The notes under the pieces: model-generated
Told to the model about the DNA's origin: nothing
Database searches by the model: none
What the model saw: the letters and a program-made list of their open reading frames with translations, nothing else
Part shown: one piece after another, positions 8,655-16,965 of the stretch
Layout: each line of letters opens with the position of its first letter
Position numbering within the stretch: the first letter of the stretch is position 1
Translations under genes and position numbers: made by a program
From: WQXF01 sp031552825
GTDB taxonomy: Bacteria > Bacillota > Clostridia > Christensenellales > Aristaeellaceae
Length of the DNA: 64,000 nucleotides
Reading direction: 5' to 3'
Assembly: GCA_031552825.1 (NCBI GenBank)
Contig: JAVBMD010000011.1
Span: 1-64,000 of the forward strand

Positions 8655-9632
8655 ATGAAAGGGTTGCTGGCGAAGATTCTGGTTCTCGCGATGGTACTGA
8701 CGATGGTGGGGGCGTGCACCGCCGCCGCCGAGGTGGACACCAAGACACTCAAGATTGGCCTTTCGATGCAAACCTTGGGCGCTCCCTACTTTGTGGTGCA
8801 GCGCGATTCGTTCATCAAAGCTTGCGAGGAAAAGGGCATCACCGTATTCGATGCCGACGCGCAGGGCGATATGAGCAAGCAGCAGGCTGACTGCGAAGAC
8901 TTGATCTCCAAGGGCATCGACGTGCTGGTCGTCAATCCTGCCGACGCGCAGGGCGTGGTGGCGGTCACCGAGCATGCGAAGAGCAAGGGCATTCCGGTGT
9001 TTATTATGGACAACTCCGCCTCTCCCGACGCTTCCTACGTATCGATGATCCAGTCCAACAACCTTGCCAACGGCGAGCTCGTGGGCAACTGGCTGGCCGA
9101 TCATTTCGGCACGGAAGAGATCCGCATCGGCATGATGTCGGGCAACCAAGGCAACCTGCTGGGCGTGGATCGCCGCATCGGCGTGATGAAGGGCGTCATC
9201 GAGACGCAGCTGCGCAACGCCAACTCCACCAACGTCCGCATCGTGACGCAGGGCTGGGGCGGTTGGTCCGAAGAGGGTGGCTTGGATGCCGCCGAGACGA
9301 TGATTCAGGCCGCGCCGGATATGAACTGCATCGTGGCCGAGAATGACTCCATGGCGCTGGGCGCGTACACCGCCGTCAAGAACGCCGGAAAAGAAGGCCA
9401 AATCCTCGTGCTGGCCGCCGCCGATGGACAGAAGGAAGCCTTGGCGCTCATCAAGGAAGGCAAGTATGGCGCCACCGGCCTGAACATCCCCAACTATGTG
9501 GCGGAAAAGACGTTGGAAATCATCCTCAAGCACCTCAACGGCGAGGAAGTGCCCGCGCTGGTCAACACCGAGCCTGCTTGCATCAGCTCCGCTAACGTGG
9601 ATCAGTATTACAGCCCGGATTCGGCGTTCTAA
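8655..9632 (+). CDS. Sugar-binding lipoprotein of the ABC importer (RbsB-like)
   Basis: A 325-residue periplasmic-binding-protein family 1 member. The N-terminus MKGLLAKILVLAMVLTMVGA leads to Cys20, a lipobox (VGAC), so it is probably tethered to the outer face of the membrane. After it, KIGLSMQTLGAPYFVV starts the first Rossmann-like lobe, and LISKGIDVLVVNPAD and IPVFIMDNSA match ribose-type binding proteins. It would capture a sugar or related polyol and pass it to the permease. RBS AAAAGGAGG precedes the ATG. The operon is closed by the hairpin at 9674. Confidence 0.92.
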   Translation: MKGLLAKILVLAMVLTMVGACTAAAEVDTKTLKIGLSMQTLGAPYFVVQRDSFIKACEEKGITVFDADAQGDMSKQQADCEDLISKGIDVLVVNPADAQGVVAVTEHAKSKGIPVFIMDNSASPDASYVSMIQSNNLANGELVGNWLADHFGTEEIRIGMMSGNQGNLLGVDRRIGVMKGVIETQLRNANSTNVRIVTQGWGGWSEEGGLDAAETMIQAAPDMNCIVAENDSMALGAYTAVKNAGKEGQILVLAAADGQKEALALIKEGKYGATGLNIPNYVAEKTLEIILKHLNGEEVPALVNTEPACISSANVDQYYSPDSAF

Positions 9633-9673
9633 GCGCAGCGACGAACACTTTATTAGACCGAGTGAAAGCATCG

Positions 9674-9706
9674 GGGCCGAGGGCGAGTCCCTCGGCCCTT
9701 CTTTTG
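9674..9706 (+). terminator. Intrinsic terminator after sugar ABC operon
   Basis: Perfect 10-bp stem GGGCCGAGGG/CCCTCGGCCC with a 5-base loop, followed by TTCTTTT. Confidence 0.88.
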
Positions 9707-9762
9707 CTGACGCTTTCAACAAGCGGTGATCGCAAGATTCCCCGACGAAGGAGAGAACGACT

Positions 9763-11199
9763 ATGAAAATGTTGATCGGTGGGAAATGGGTGGATGCCAG
9801 CGATGGCGGGACGATGGAGGTGCGCAACTCCGCCACGCAGGCGCTGATCGATACCGTACCCGTCGCCACAGCGCAGGATATCGAGCGCGCCATCGCCATC
9901 GCGCAGGAGGGAAAGCGCATCTGGGGCGGCACGCCGGTGCATGAGCGTGCGCGCGTCTTGGAAAAGGCGGCATGCGAGATCGAGCGCAGGCAAACCGAGC
10001 TGGCCGAGCTGCTGACCACGGAAATGGGCAAGATCATTCGCGAATCAACGCCGGAGATCGCCGTGGCGGCGCGCATTTATCGCGGCTTTGGTCAGCGCAT
10101 GTGCAGCCTCTATGGCGAAACCATGACCGACTTTCAGGCTGGAACCGAAAAGGACATCATCTTTACGCGCAGGGAGCCGCTGGGCGTCATCGCCTGCATC
10201 GTCCCCTTTAATTACCCCGTGGAACTCTGCGCGCAGAAGGTGGCGGCGGCGCTGGCTGCCGGCAATGCCGTTATCATCAAGCCCGCCAGCGACAACCCGC
10301 TGACGGTAACCGCGGTGGCGGGCATTCTGTTTGAGGCGGGCGTGCCCGGCGAGGCCATACAGGTGCTCACAGGCAGCGGCGCGGTGATCGGCGACGCGCT
10401 GACCAAGAGCCCGCTCATCGACGGCGTGAGCCTAACCGGTAGCACCGAGGTAGGCATCGCGGTGGCAAAAAACGCCGCCCAAACGCTCAAGCATGTGTTC
10501 CTTGAGCTGGGCGGAAACGATCCCTATATCGTGTTTGGGGATGCGGATATCGAGGAGGCGGTGGAAGGCGCGGTAGCCGGACGCGTGCAAAACGCTGGCC
10601 AAACCTGCTGCGCGCCCAAGCGCTTTATCGTGCAGAACAGCATCAAGAAGCGCTTTTTGGAGTGCGCAGCGGAGCGCCTGCGGCGGGTGAAAACCGGAAG
10701 CCCGCTGGATTTCGCCACGGATCTTGGTTCGCTGATTAGCCCTAGGGCGGCGCGCACGGTGGAGGAACAGCTCAAGGCCACGCTGGCCGCCGGCGCGCGG
10801 ATGCTGTTCGGCGGAAAGCGTTACAACGAGACCTATTTTGAGCCGACGCTGCTGGATGCCGTGACGCCCGAGATGGACATCGCGCGCGATCTGGAGGTAT
10901 TTGGCCCGATCATCCCGGTGATCGGTTTCGATACGCTAGACGACGCCGTGCGAATCGCCAACAACACCATCTTCGGCCTGCAAGCCGGTGTGATTACCAA
11001 GGATATGCGCGTCGCGATGACCGCCGCCTCGCGCCTGCAATGCGGCGGCGTGGTGATCGGCGGGTCGGGCAACTATCGCGACGTCGATCAGCCCTTTGGC
11101 GGCACCAAGATGAGCGGCATGGGGCGCGAGGGCATCAGTTGCACGCTGGAAGAGATGACCCAGCCCAAGAGCTATATTTTAAAGAAGGTATTGCTATAA
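9763..11199 (+). CDS. NAD(P)-dependent aldehyde dehydrogenase
   Basis: A 478-residue soluble enzyme of the ALDH superfamily, oxidising an aldehyde to the acid with NAD(P)+. Visible landmarks are PFNYP with N150, the cofactor lysine K173 in IIKPAS, the GSTEVG loop, the general base E248 in LELGG and the nucleophile C282 in NAGQTCC. The family resemblance is to succinate-semialdehyde, lactaldehyde and non-phosphorylating glyceraldehyde-3-phosphate dehydrogenases, and I cannot choose among them. It lies after the sugar importer but behind a terminator, with RBS GAAGGAGAG. It converges with an HxlR regulator and the 3' ends overlap by 6 bases. A role in the metabolism of the imported compound is only an inference. 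Confidence 0.9.
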   Translation: MKMLIGGKWVDASDGGTMEVRNSATQALIDTVPVATAQDIERAIAIAQEGKRIWGGTPVHERARVLEKAACEIERRQTELAELLTTEMGKIIRESTPEIAVAARIYRGFGQRMCSLYGETMTDFQAGTEKDIIFTRREPLGVIACIVPFNYPVELCAQKVAAALAAGNAVIIKPASDNPLTVTAVAGILFEAGVPGEAIQVLTGSGAVIGDALTKSPLIDGVSLTGSTEVGIAVAKNAAQTLKHVFLELGGNDPYIVFGDADIEEAVEGAVAGRVQNAGQTCCAPKRFIVQNSIKKRFLECAAERLRRVKTGSPLDFATDLGSLISPRAARTVEEQLKATLAAGARMLFGGKRYNETYFEPTLLDAVTPEMDIARDLEVFGPIIPVIGFDTLDDAVRIANNTIFGLQAGVITKDMRVAMTAASRLQCGGVVIGGSGNYRDVDQPFGGTKMSGMGREGISCTLEEMTQPKSYILKKVLL

Positions 11200-11646
11200 A
11201 TCCTCGGCCTCTTCATCATCGGTCATGATGGAACCCGGCACGATGCGCTTCGGCGGTATCGTGCCGTTTTGTTCGTGCAAGCGCTTCACATAGTAAGCCA
11301 TATGCTCGCGCCCCCAGCGGTACATCTCGTTGACGATGGGCAAAATGGTGCCGCCCAGCTCCGTGAGGGAATATTCAACGCGGGGTGGCGATTCCGGATA
11401 GATGGTACGCTCGACGATGCCGTCTTGCTCCAGCTCGCGCAACTGTTTGGTGAGCATGCGGTTGCTGATTCCCTTAAAGAGCCGCTGCAGCTCGCCGTAG
11501 CGATGCGGATGCTCGTTGCCGAGGTGCCAAATGATGACCACCTTGTACTTGCCCGAGAGGATGGACATGGTAAGTTCCTTTTCGCAATTAAACTCGTTGT
11601 TCATCAAACGGCGGTAAGTATCGCTCCGGAGCTGAAGGTTCGACAA
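11194..11646 (-). CDS. HxlR/MarR-type transcriptional regulator
   Basis: A 150-residue winged-helix regulator of the HxlR family. It has the hallmark LSGKYKVVIIWHLG segment, then the recognition region RYGELQRLFKGISNRMLTKQ and the wing PPRVEYSLTELG. A conserved cysteine (C21, in NCEKEL) just before the first helix is at the position used for thiol redox or electrophile sensing in relatives such as YodB. I chose a TTG start at 11646 because AGGAGGG lies 7 bases upstream of it. The ATG 30 bases further upstream would bury that ribosome site. It converges on the aldehyde dehydrogenase gene, a plausible target, though that is inference. Confidence 0.85.
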   Translation of the reverse strand: MSNLQLRSDTYRRLMNNEFNCEKELTMSILSGKYKVVIIWHLGNEHPHRYGELQRLFKGISNRMLTKQLRELEQDGIVERTIYPESPPRVEYSLTELGGTILPIVNEMYRWGREHMAYYVKRLHEQNGTIPPKRIVPGSIMTDDEEAEDL

Positions 11647-11697
11647 AAAAATCCCTCCTAAGCAGCGGCATGACACAGCGCTGGCGCATTTTATTCA

Positions 11698-11726
11698 ATT
11701 ATACAGTGTCAAAGCTTCGATGACAA
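11698..11726 (-). promoter_or_regulatory. Promoter of HxlR gene
   Basis: On the minus strand TTGTCA (11721-11726), 17-base spacer, TATAAT (11698-11703). A TGTCA/TGACA dyad spans the -35 and spacer and could be an autoregulatory site. Confidence 0.75.
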
Positions 11727-11744
11727 GCGCGGGTTCGCGCGCAA

Positions 11745-13898
11745 TCAATCCGTATACGTAAAGCGCGTAATCAGCCAAGGCATCGTTCCGTACAGGCCGA
11801 ATGCATCGCTATAAACACGGTAGTAGCGGCCGACTTCCCACGTGGTCTTGCTGTTGTTCTCCAATAGCACGAGCTGCTCTTGCTGAGAGTTGGGGGTGCG
11901 GGTATCCATAATGGCGAGCTGCGGTCGTTGGCTGATGATCTCTTTGATCGTTCCCTTGCACTCGTACACCTGCCCTTTGCGGTTGGTGTTGGTGTTGTTG
12001 ATGTTGTTAATCAGGTCAACATAGTCGCTGCGCTCAAAGGACCATGCCTTGCGGGTGTATACGTCCACCGGCGGCACGTAATAGATGATGTGGGTCAGCA
12101 CGGAGTCCTTTTTCCCGGGCTTGGAGGCGCGAATGCGGATCTCGTTGTCGCCGACTATGGGCAGCTCGGCGATGAAGGAGAACCTGCCCTCCGTGGGCAG
12201 CGTGCTTAAATCCAGGTCGCGATGCGGCGTTTCGACTACGATGGTGGCGTCGCGCTCGGCTTCGGCAAACAATTTCATCTGTGGCTTTTTGACCGCCGTC
12301 TTTTTTTGTTTGGTAAGCTCATCGTAGGCAGCTTTTTTCTCGGTGTCGGGCAGGAATTCTTCATCGGCGATGCCTTCGGTTTCGCTGAGGGTATCGCCGG
12401 CCATCGTCAGCATGATCTCCTGCGCTTCGCGGTAGAGCACGATTTCAAAGTTGTTGGGGCGGCGATATTTGCTGCGCACCGACACTTGGATTCGGTTCTC
12501 GCCGATATCCTGCACGCGCACGTTTTTACCGACGCGTCCGTTGGCGTCGATCTGATCGGTTACGTCGGTACCGTCGATCACCACGCGACTGCCGCGCTCC
12601 ACCTGCAGGCGGAGGTCAAAAATCGACGTGCTGACGCGCGCGTACATCGATTCAGGGCGGATCAGGCGCACGTCGGATAGCGGAATATTGACGGTATAAC
12701 GGATGGGCGGCAGGATTTTCTGCTCGCCGGAGGTGTACTTGACCGTAGGGGTGAGCGAAACCTCCATGCTGTCCTCGGGAATGGTTTCCTTATCGTCGTA
12801 CCAGATATAATCCTCGACTTGAATCTCGGCGCTGCCGCCGGTGACGACATACGATTTTTGCAGCTCCTGAATATAGATTTGCGTGGTTTCCTTGCCGGGG
12901 ATCCAGATGGTGTGCGCCGGGTGCCCGTTGAGCACGCTTTCAACGATGGTGGCCTGCGTGGTGTTGTCGGCCTTGCCATTGCCTGGGGAGAGCATGGTGA
13001 GCAACTGATTCATGCCCAGCGCCACGGCGGCCACGACCAGCAACGCGCCGCCGAGGATGGCCAGCCACTGCACCAGCATCACGTTGCGGCGGCGGCGGCG
13101 GGGATTGCGCTTGCGCACCGGGCGCTGCAAGTCAGTTTGGCGCTTGCCCTTGTCGAAGGTCGTAGAGACTGCCGGATGGCGGGATGCCGTCCACGTCGCT
13201 TTTTCCCGTTCGGCGATCATCGGATCCGGATCCATGCCACGCGCGCCGAAAGCACGATCCTTCGGCGAGGGAATGTAGCCATCGTAAAGCACCGGCGCTG
13301 ATTCATCGTCGGTGTAGATGAATTCTTCCTGCGCCTTCCACGCGGCGGCGGTTTGGCCGCGCCAATCGATCTGCGGATCGTTGAGGATCACGTGCGCTTT
13401 TCCGCGCCCGCTGCTGCGACTGCGGCGCACCTTGCCCCTGCGTGGGCTGTGCTCCTGCGCGGGTTGGCTGAACTTGCGCTCCGGCACGCGCGCGTTATCG
13501 TCCAGATCTTCGATGGTGCGTGCGCCCATATAGGCCTCGTAGGGATCCTTTTCCTCCGCTGGGCGGATGATGGCGGCGTTGGCGATGGCCTCTTTGGCCT
13601 GACGCGCCTGTTGACGCAGGTTGGCAAGCTGGAACTCTCCGCGACTTCTGCGCTCCTTCAGGCTTTCGATTTCGCGCCCAAGGATTTCTTGCTCGATCTC
13701 CTTTGTGGGTACGAGGCGGACGTTGGCTTGTTCCTCGAACTGGATATAGGTTTCGCTCGGCTCGGCTTCGCGCAGCTTGTCCTGCCATTTTTCCGCATCG
13801 GGAACAACGGTGTTTGCTGGATCAGGCAGCGGAACCCCGCACTTGAAGCAGCGCGGGAAGGCGGCTTGATTCCATTGGCCACAATTGGGGCATTTCAT
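11745..13898 (-). CDS. Zinc-ribbon, single-pass membrane protein of unknown function
   Basis: A 717-residue protein that I do not recognise beyond its architecture. It begins MKCPNCGQWN with a second CFKCG, a CxxC...CxxC zinc ribbon. A charged, partly helical region follows (about 60-270), then a very basic RKRNPRRRRRN stretch next to one hydrophobic segment (about 274-300). About 415 residues follow outside the membrane. The outer part contains repeated beta-rich stretches resembling Ig-like domains (RVVIDGTDVTDQI, IVGDNEIRIRASKPGKKD) and ends with a possible OB-like domain (YECKGTIKEIISQRPQLAIM). The ATG at 13898 is chosen because GGAGGG lies 10 bases upstream; an ATG 18 bases earlier overlaps that site. 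It has its own promoter. Confidence 0.7.
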   Translation of the reverse strand: MKCPNCGQWNQAAFPRCFKCGVPLPDPANTVVPDAEKWQDKLREAEPSETYIQFEEQANVRLVPTKEIEQEILGREIESLKERRSRGEFQLANLRQQARQAKEAIANAAIIRPAEEKDPYEAYMGARTIEDLDDNARVPERKFSQPAQEHSPRRGKVRRSRSSGRGKAHVILNDPQIDWRGQTAAAWKAQEEFIYTDDESAPVLYDGYIPSPKDRAFGARGMDPDPMIAEREKATWTASRHPAVSTTFDKGKRQTDLQRPVRKRNPRRRRRNVMLVQWLAILGGALLVVAAVALGMNQLLTMLSPGNGKADNTTQATIVESVLNGHPAHTIWIPGKETTQIYIQELQKSYVVTGGSAEIQVEDYIWYDDKETIPEDSMEVSLTPTVKYTSGEQKILPPIRYTVNIPLSDVRLIRPESMYARVSTSIFDLRLQVERGSRVVIDGTDVTDQIDANGRVGKNVRVQDIGENRIQVSVRSKYRRPNNFEIVLYREAQEIMLTMAGDTLSETEGIADEEFLPDTEKKAAYDELTKQKKTAVKKPQMKLFAEAERDATIVVETPHRDLDLSTLPTEGRFSFIAELPIVGDNEIRIRASKPGKKDSVLTHIIYYVPPVDVYTRKAWSFERSDYVDLINNINNTNTNRKGQVYECKGTIKEIISQRPQLAIMDTRTPNSQQEQLVLLENNSKTTWEVGRYYRVYSDAFGLYGTMPWLITRFTYTD

Positions 13899-13968
13899 CG
13901 GCGCGAATCCCTCCATATGCTAGAACGCGAAAGATGTAAAAACGCATAACAACCCTATTCTATCTGAT

Positions 13969-13998
13969 AGTATAACACAATTCGAGCAAAAATCTCAA
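13969..13998 (-). promoter_or_regulatory. Promoter of zinc-ribbon membrane protein
   Basis: Minus strand TTGAGA (13993-13998), 18-base spacer, TATACT (13969-13974). Confidence 0.65.
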
Positions 13999-14013
13999 CT
14001 GGCCGCTGCCGCA

Positions 14014-14044
14014 TTGGACAGCGCCGCGATCGGCGTGCTATAAT
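14014..14044 (+). promoter_or_regulatory. Promoter of DUF6106-like gene
   Basis: TATAAT at 14039-14044 with a weaker TTGGAC at 14014-14019 (19-base spacer). Divergent from the preceding promoter. Confidence 0.5.
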
Positions 14045-14075
14045 GCTTAAGATATCTTTGACAGGAGGATGGGCT

Positions 14076-14612
14076 ATGGACAATTTTCGCGAAGAGGTCG
14101 TCAGGCCGCGAAGTATGTTGTTGCGGAACCTGCTATATATGTTGTGTTGGTTGGGTATCGTGTTCTTTGGCGTCCTTGCGCTGCTCTTTCTTTCCAATAC
14201 GCTTATGCGCTTCAATTTTGACTTGGTGGGCATCGCCATTATGCTGATAACCGGCGGCATCGCGGTGCTGCTGTACCTGCGCAAGGATCGCGTGCGCGTG
14301 GAGTATGAATACACTTTCACAAACGGCGAGATGGACTTTGCACGCGTATACGGCAACGCCCGCCGCAAGGAGCTGGGCACTATGAACGTGCGAAACGTCG
14401 ATGCATGCGGATGGGTGCAGCATCAAAGCTTTCAGCGCTATCTCAACATGCCCGGCGTGCGCAAGGACAATTGGTTTCTGAACCGTGAAGCGCATTTATT
14501 TTACTTTTATTTCATCAAGGAAGGCGTCAAGCGCATCATCGTCATCGAGCCTTCGCAGGAGATGGCGAAGCTGGTGCAACAATACGCTTCGCACGGCGCT
14601 TTTCAGGGATAA
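14076..14612 (+). CDS. DUF6106-like membrane protein
   Basis: A 178-residue protein with two adjacent hydrophobic segments (about 18-70) after a short charged N-terminus MDNFREEVVRPRS. A soluble domain follows that contains VEYEYTFTNGEMDFARVYG. This arrangement matches, from memory, the clostridial DUF6106 family, whose function is unknown. The ATG at 14076 follows ACAGGAGGATGGGCT; the earlier ATG at 14043 overlaps the promoter -10 box and cannot be used. It is followed 22 bases later by the cysteine desulfurase gene, so it may share a transcript with the tRNA thiolation genes. Confidence 0.65.
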   Translation: MDNFREEVVRPRSMLLRNLLYMLCWLGIVFFGVLALLFLSNTLMRFNFDLVGIAIMLITGGIAVLLYLRKDRVRVEYEYTFTNGEMDFARVYGNARRKELGTMNVRNVDACGWVQHQSFQRYLNMPGVRKDNWFLNREAHLFYFYFIKEGVKRIIVIEPSQEMAKLVQQYASHGAFQG

Positions 14613-14634
14613 TATAGCATAACAAGGTGAAACT

Positions 14635-15801
14635 GTGAGCAACGACGCAATCTACTTGGATCATAGCGCGACGACGCCGGTGCTGGAAGTCGTCGCGCAA
14701 CGCATGCTGCTGGCGATGCGCGAGGAATACTTCAATCCTTCTGCGGCGTACGCTCCGGCGGTGGCGGTTGAGCGCGAGCTGCGCGCTTGCCGCGACGCGC
14801 TGCGCGAGGCTGCCGGTGCGCCGGGCTATGAAGTGATCTTTACCGCAGGCGGCACCGAGGCCGACAATTTGGCGATATTGGGTACGGCGGAGCGGTTGCG
14901 CGGCGCGCGGGTCTGCTGCTTTTCGGCGGTGGAGCATTCGGCGGTGCGCGAGGCGATGCGGGCCGCAGAGGCGCGCGGGCATACGGTGCGCGTGCTGCCC
15001 GTCGATGCGCAAGGGCTGCTGGATCTGCCGCGTTGCGAGGCATTGTTGGATGAGCATGTAGCGTTCATCAGCTGCATGCAGGTCAACAACGAAACCGGCG
15101 CGGTGCAGCCGCTGGCGGAGCTCTCGCGGCTGCGTGCGCGGCGCTGCCCGGATGCACTGCTGCATGTGGACGGCGTGCAGGGCTTTCTGCGCGTACCGCC
15201 GCGCGTGCAGGAGATGGGCATCGACCTATACGCGTTGAGCGCGCATAAGGTGCACGGCCCCAAGGGCGTGGGCGCGTTGTTGGTGCGAAAAGGAATGATG
15301 CTTTCGCCGCTCACCTTCGGCGGCGGGCAGGAGGGCGGGCTGCGCGCTGGTACCGAGAACGTGCCGGGCATCGTTGGGCTGCACGCCGCGGCGGAGGCGC
15401 TGCTGACGATGCCGCGCCTAGCCGAGACATTGCGCGAGAACAAGCTGCGCCTATGGAACGCACTGCATGCTGGCGATCCTGCGATCGTCGTCAACGGCTC
15501 CGATCCGGCTTGCGAGCAATCGGCGCCGCATATCCTGAACCTTTCCTTTCCCGGTGTGCGCGGGGAGGTGCTGCTCCACGCGTTGGAAGCGCAGCGCATT
15601 TACGTATCCACCGGCTCGGCCTGCTCCGCCAAGCGGCACAAAGGCAGCGCCACGCTGGCCGCCATGGGGCTTTCCGGCGAGCGGCTTGAGGGCGCGATCC
15701 GCATCAGCCTTTCGCCGCTTAATACGCCAGAGGAAATGGACATAGCGGCATCGGCGCTGCTCGAGGCCTACGCTCAACTCAAAAGCTTTAGGAGGCGCTA
15801 A
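14635..15801 (+). CDS. Cysteine desulfurase (NifS/IscS family), partner of ThiI
   Basis: A 388-residue PLP enzyme taking sulfur from cysteine as a persulfide. It begins with the family's IYLDHSATTP. H101 stacks on the cofactor, D179 sits in LHVDGVQ, the Schiff-base lysine is K205 in SAHKVHGPKG, and the sulfur-accepting C330 lies in the loop STGSACSAK. It reads directly into thiI with 3 bases between. In Gram-positive bacteria a dedicated desulfurase adjacent to thiI supplies sulfur for 4-thiouridine in tRNA, so that is the likely role. The start is GTG with a weak AAGGTG site. Confidence 0.92.
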   Translation: MSNDAIYLDHSATTPVLEVVAQRMLLAMREEYFNPSAAYAPAVAVERELRACRDALREAAGAPGYEVIFTAGGTEADNLAILGTAERLRGARVCCFSAVEHSAVREAMRAAEARGHTVRVLPVDAQGLLDLPRCEALLDEHVAFISCMQVNNETGAVQPLAELSRLRARRCPDALLHVDGVQGFLRVPPRVQEMGIDLYALSAHKVHGPKGVGALLVRKGMMLSPLTFGGGQEGGLRAGTENVPGIVGLHAAAEALLTMPRLAETLRENKLRLWNALHAGDPAIVVNGSDPACEQSAPHILNLSFPGVRGEVLLHALEAQRIYVSTGSACSAKRHKGSATLAAMGLSGERLEGAIRISLSPLNTPEEMDIAASALLEAYAQLKSFRRR

Positions 15802-15804
15802 GCC

Positions 15805-16965
15805 ATGCGCAAGCTGCTATTGGTTCGGTTTGGTGAGATACATTTGAAAGGGCTAAACCGCCCTTATTTTTTGAAGAAGTTGGTCGCGCACATACGCCGC
15901 GCGGTAGACGGGCTGGCGGACGAGGTATGGCTTTCGGACAGCCGCGTGTTTGTCGGCGCAGCGGAGGGAGACCTAGCGGAATGCGCACGGCGCGTGACCC
16001 GCGTATTCGGCGTGCATTCGGTGAGCCCGGCCGTCGAGATGGATAAAGAGAACTTTGATGCCATTTGCGAGGTGGCGGTGGCGTTGATGCGCCCCTTCAG
16101 CGGCAGTTTTAAGGTGGCGGCAAGGCGCTCCGACAAGCGCTACCCGATGACCTCGCCGCAAATCAACGGCGCGCTGGGCGGCTATGTCTTGAATCAACTG
16201 CCTCAGCTAATGGTGGATGTGCACGCGCCGCAGCATCAGCTGGATATCGAGATTCGCGAAAACGCCTACCTGTACGTGGAACGCATTCCCGCCGTAGGCG
16301 GCATGCCGCTTGGCACCAATGGCAAAGCTTGCCTGATGCTATCCGGCGGCATCGACAGCCCAGTGGCCGGTTTTATGGTGGCAAAGCGCGGCGTGGATCT
16401 TTGCTGCGTACACTATCATTCCTTTCCTTACACCAGTGAGCGGGCGCGCCAGAAGGTGATCGACCTTGCCGAGACGCTGAGCACCTACTGCGGCCCGATG
16501 CGCCTGCACATTGTACCCTTTACCCATGTACAAACCGACATCCATCAAAAATGCCCTGAAAACTTGACGACGCTGATTATGCGCCGTTTTATGGTGCGCA
16601 TCGCAGAGCGCATCGCGCTGGCGGAAGGCGCGCAGGCGTTGATTACCGGCGAAAGTATCGGACAAGTAGCCAGCCAAACGATGGACGCGCTGGCCTGCAC
16701 CGACGCGATGGCTTCAATCCCGGTATTTCGTCCGTTAATCGGCTTTGATAAGAGCGAAATCGTACAGCGCGCCGAGTCCATCGGTACCTACGCGCTTTCT
16801 TCTTTGCCCTACGAGGATTGCTGCACCATTTTCACGCCGCGCCACCCGGCGCTGCATCCGCAGCCCGAGGCCACAGCCAAGGCGGAGGCGACGCTGGACA
16901 TCGAGGCGCTGGTCGCCGAGGCGGTGGAGAATGCCGAGGTACTCGAAATCGGGAAAAAACCGTGA
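15805..16965 (+). CDS. thiI: tRNA 4-thiouridine sulfurtransferase
   Basis: A 386-residue protein with an N-terminal ferredoxin-like domain (MRKLLLVRFGEIHLKGLNRP), a THUMP RNA-binding domain (to about residue 165) and a PP-loop adenylation domain with SGGIDSP at 180-186. It ends without a rhodanese domain, as in most Gram-positive ThiI proteins. It adenylates U8 of tRNA and exchanges the oxygen for sulfur, which comes from the desulfurase encoded just upstream. The last ~40 residues are alanine/glutamate-rich and less conserved in look. The stop overlaps the GTG start of the next gene (GTGA). Confidence 0.94.
   Translation: MRKLLLVRFGEIHLKGLNRPYFLKKLVAHIRRAVDGLADEVWLSDSRVFVGAAEGDLAECARRVTRVFGVHSVSPAVEMDKENFDAICEVAVALMRPFSGSFKVAARRSDKRYPMTSPQINGALGGYVLNQLPQLMVDVHAPQHQLDIEIRENAYLYVERIPAVGGMPLGTNGKACLMLSGGIDSPVAGFMVAKRGVDLCCVHYHSFPYTSERARQKVIDLAETLSTYCGPMRLHIVPFTHVQTDIHQKCPENLTTLIMRRFMVRIAERIALAEGAQALITGESIGQVASQTMDALACTDAMASIPVFRPLIGFDKSEIVQRAESIGTYALSSLPYEDCCTIFTPRHPALHPQPEATAKAEATLDIEALVAEAVENAEVLEIGKKP

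Noticed and set aside
8535..10076. 513-codon minus-strand open frame opposite the sugar-binding protein and aldehyde dehydrogenase
   Set aside because: It lies antisense to two clear genes; histidine/arginine-rich translation and no family likeness mark it as a high-GC shadow frame.
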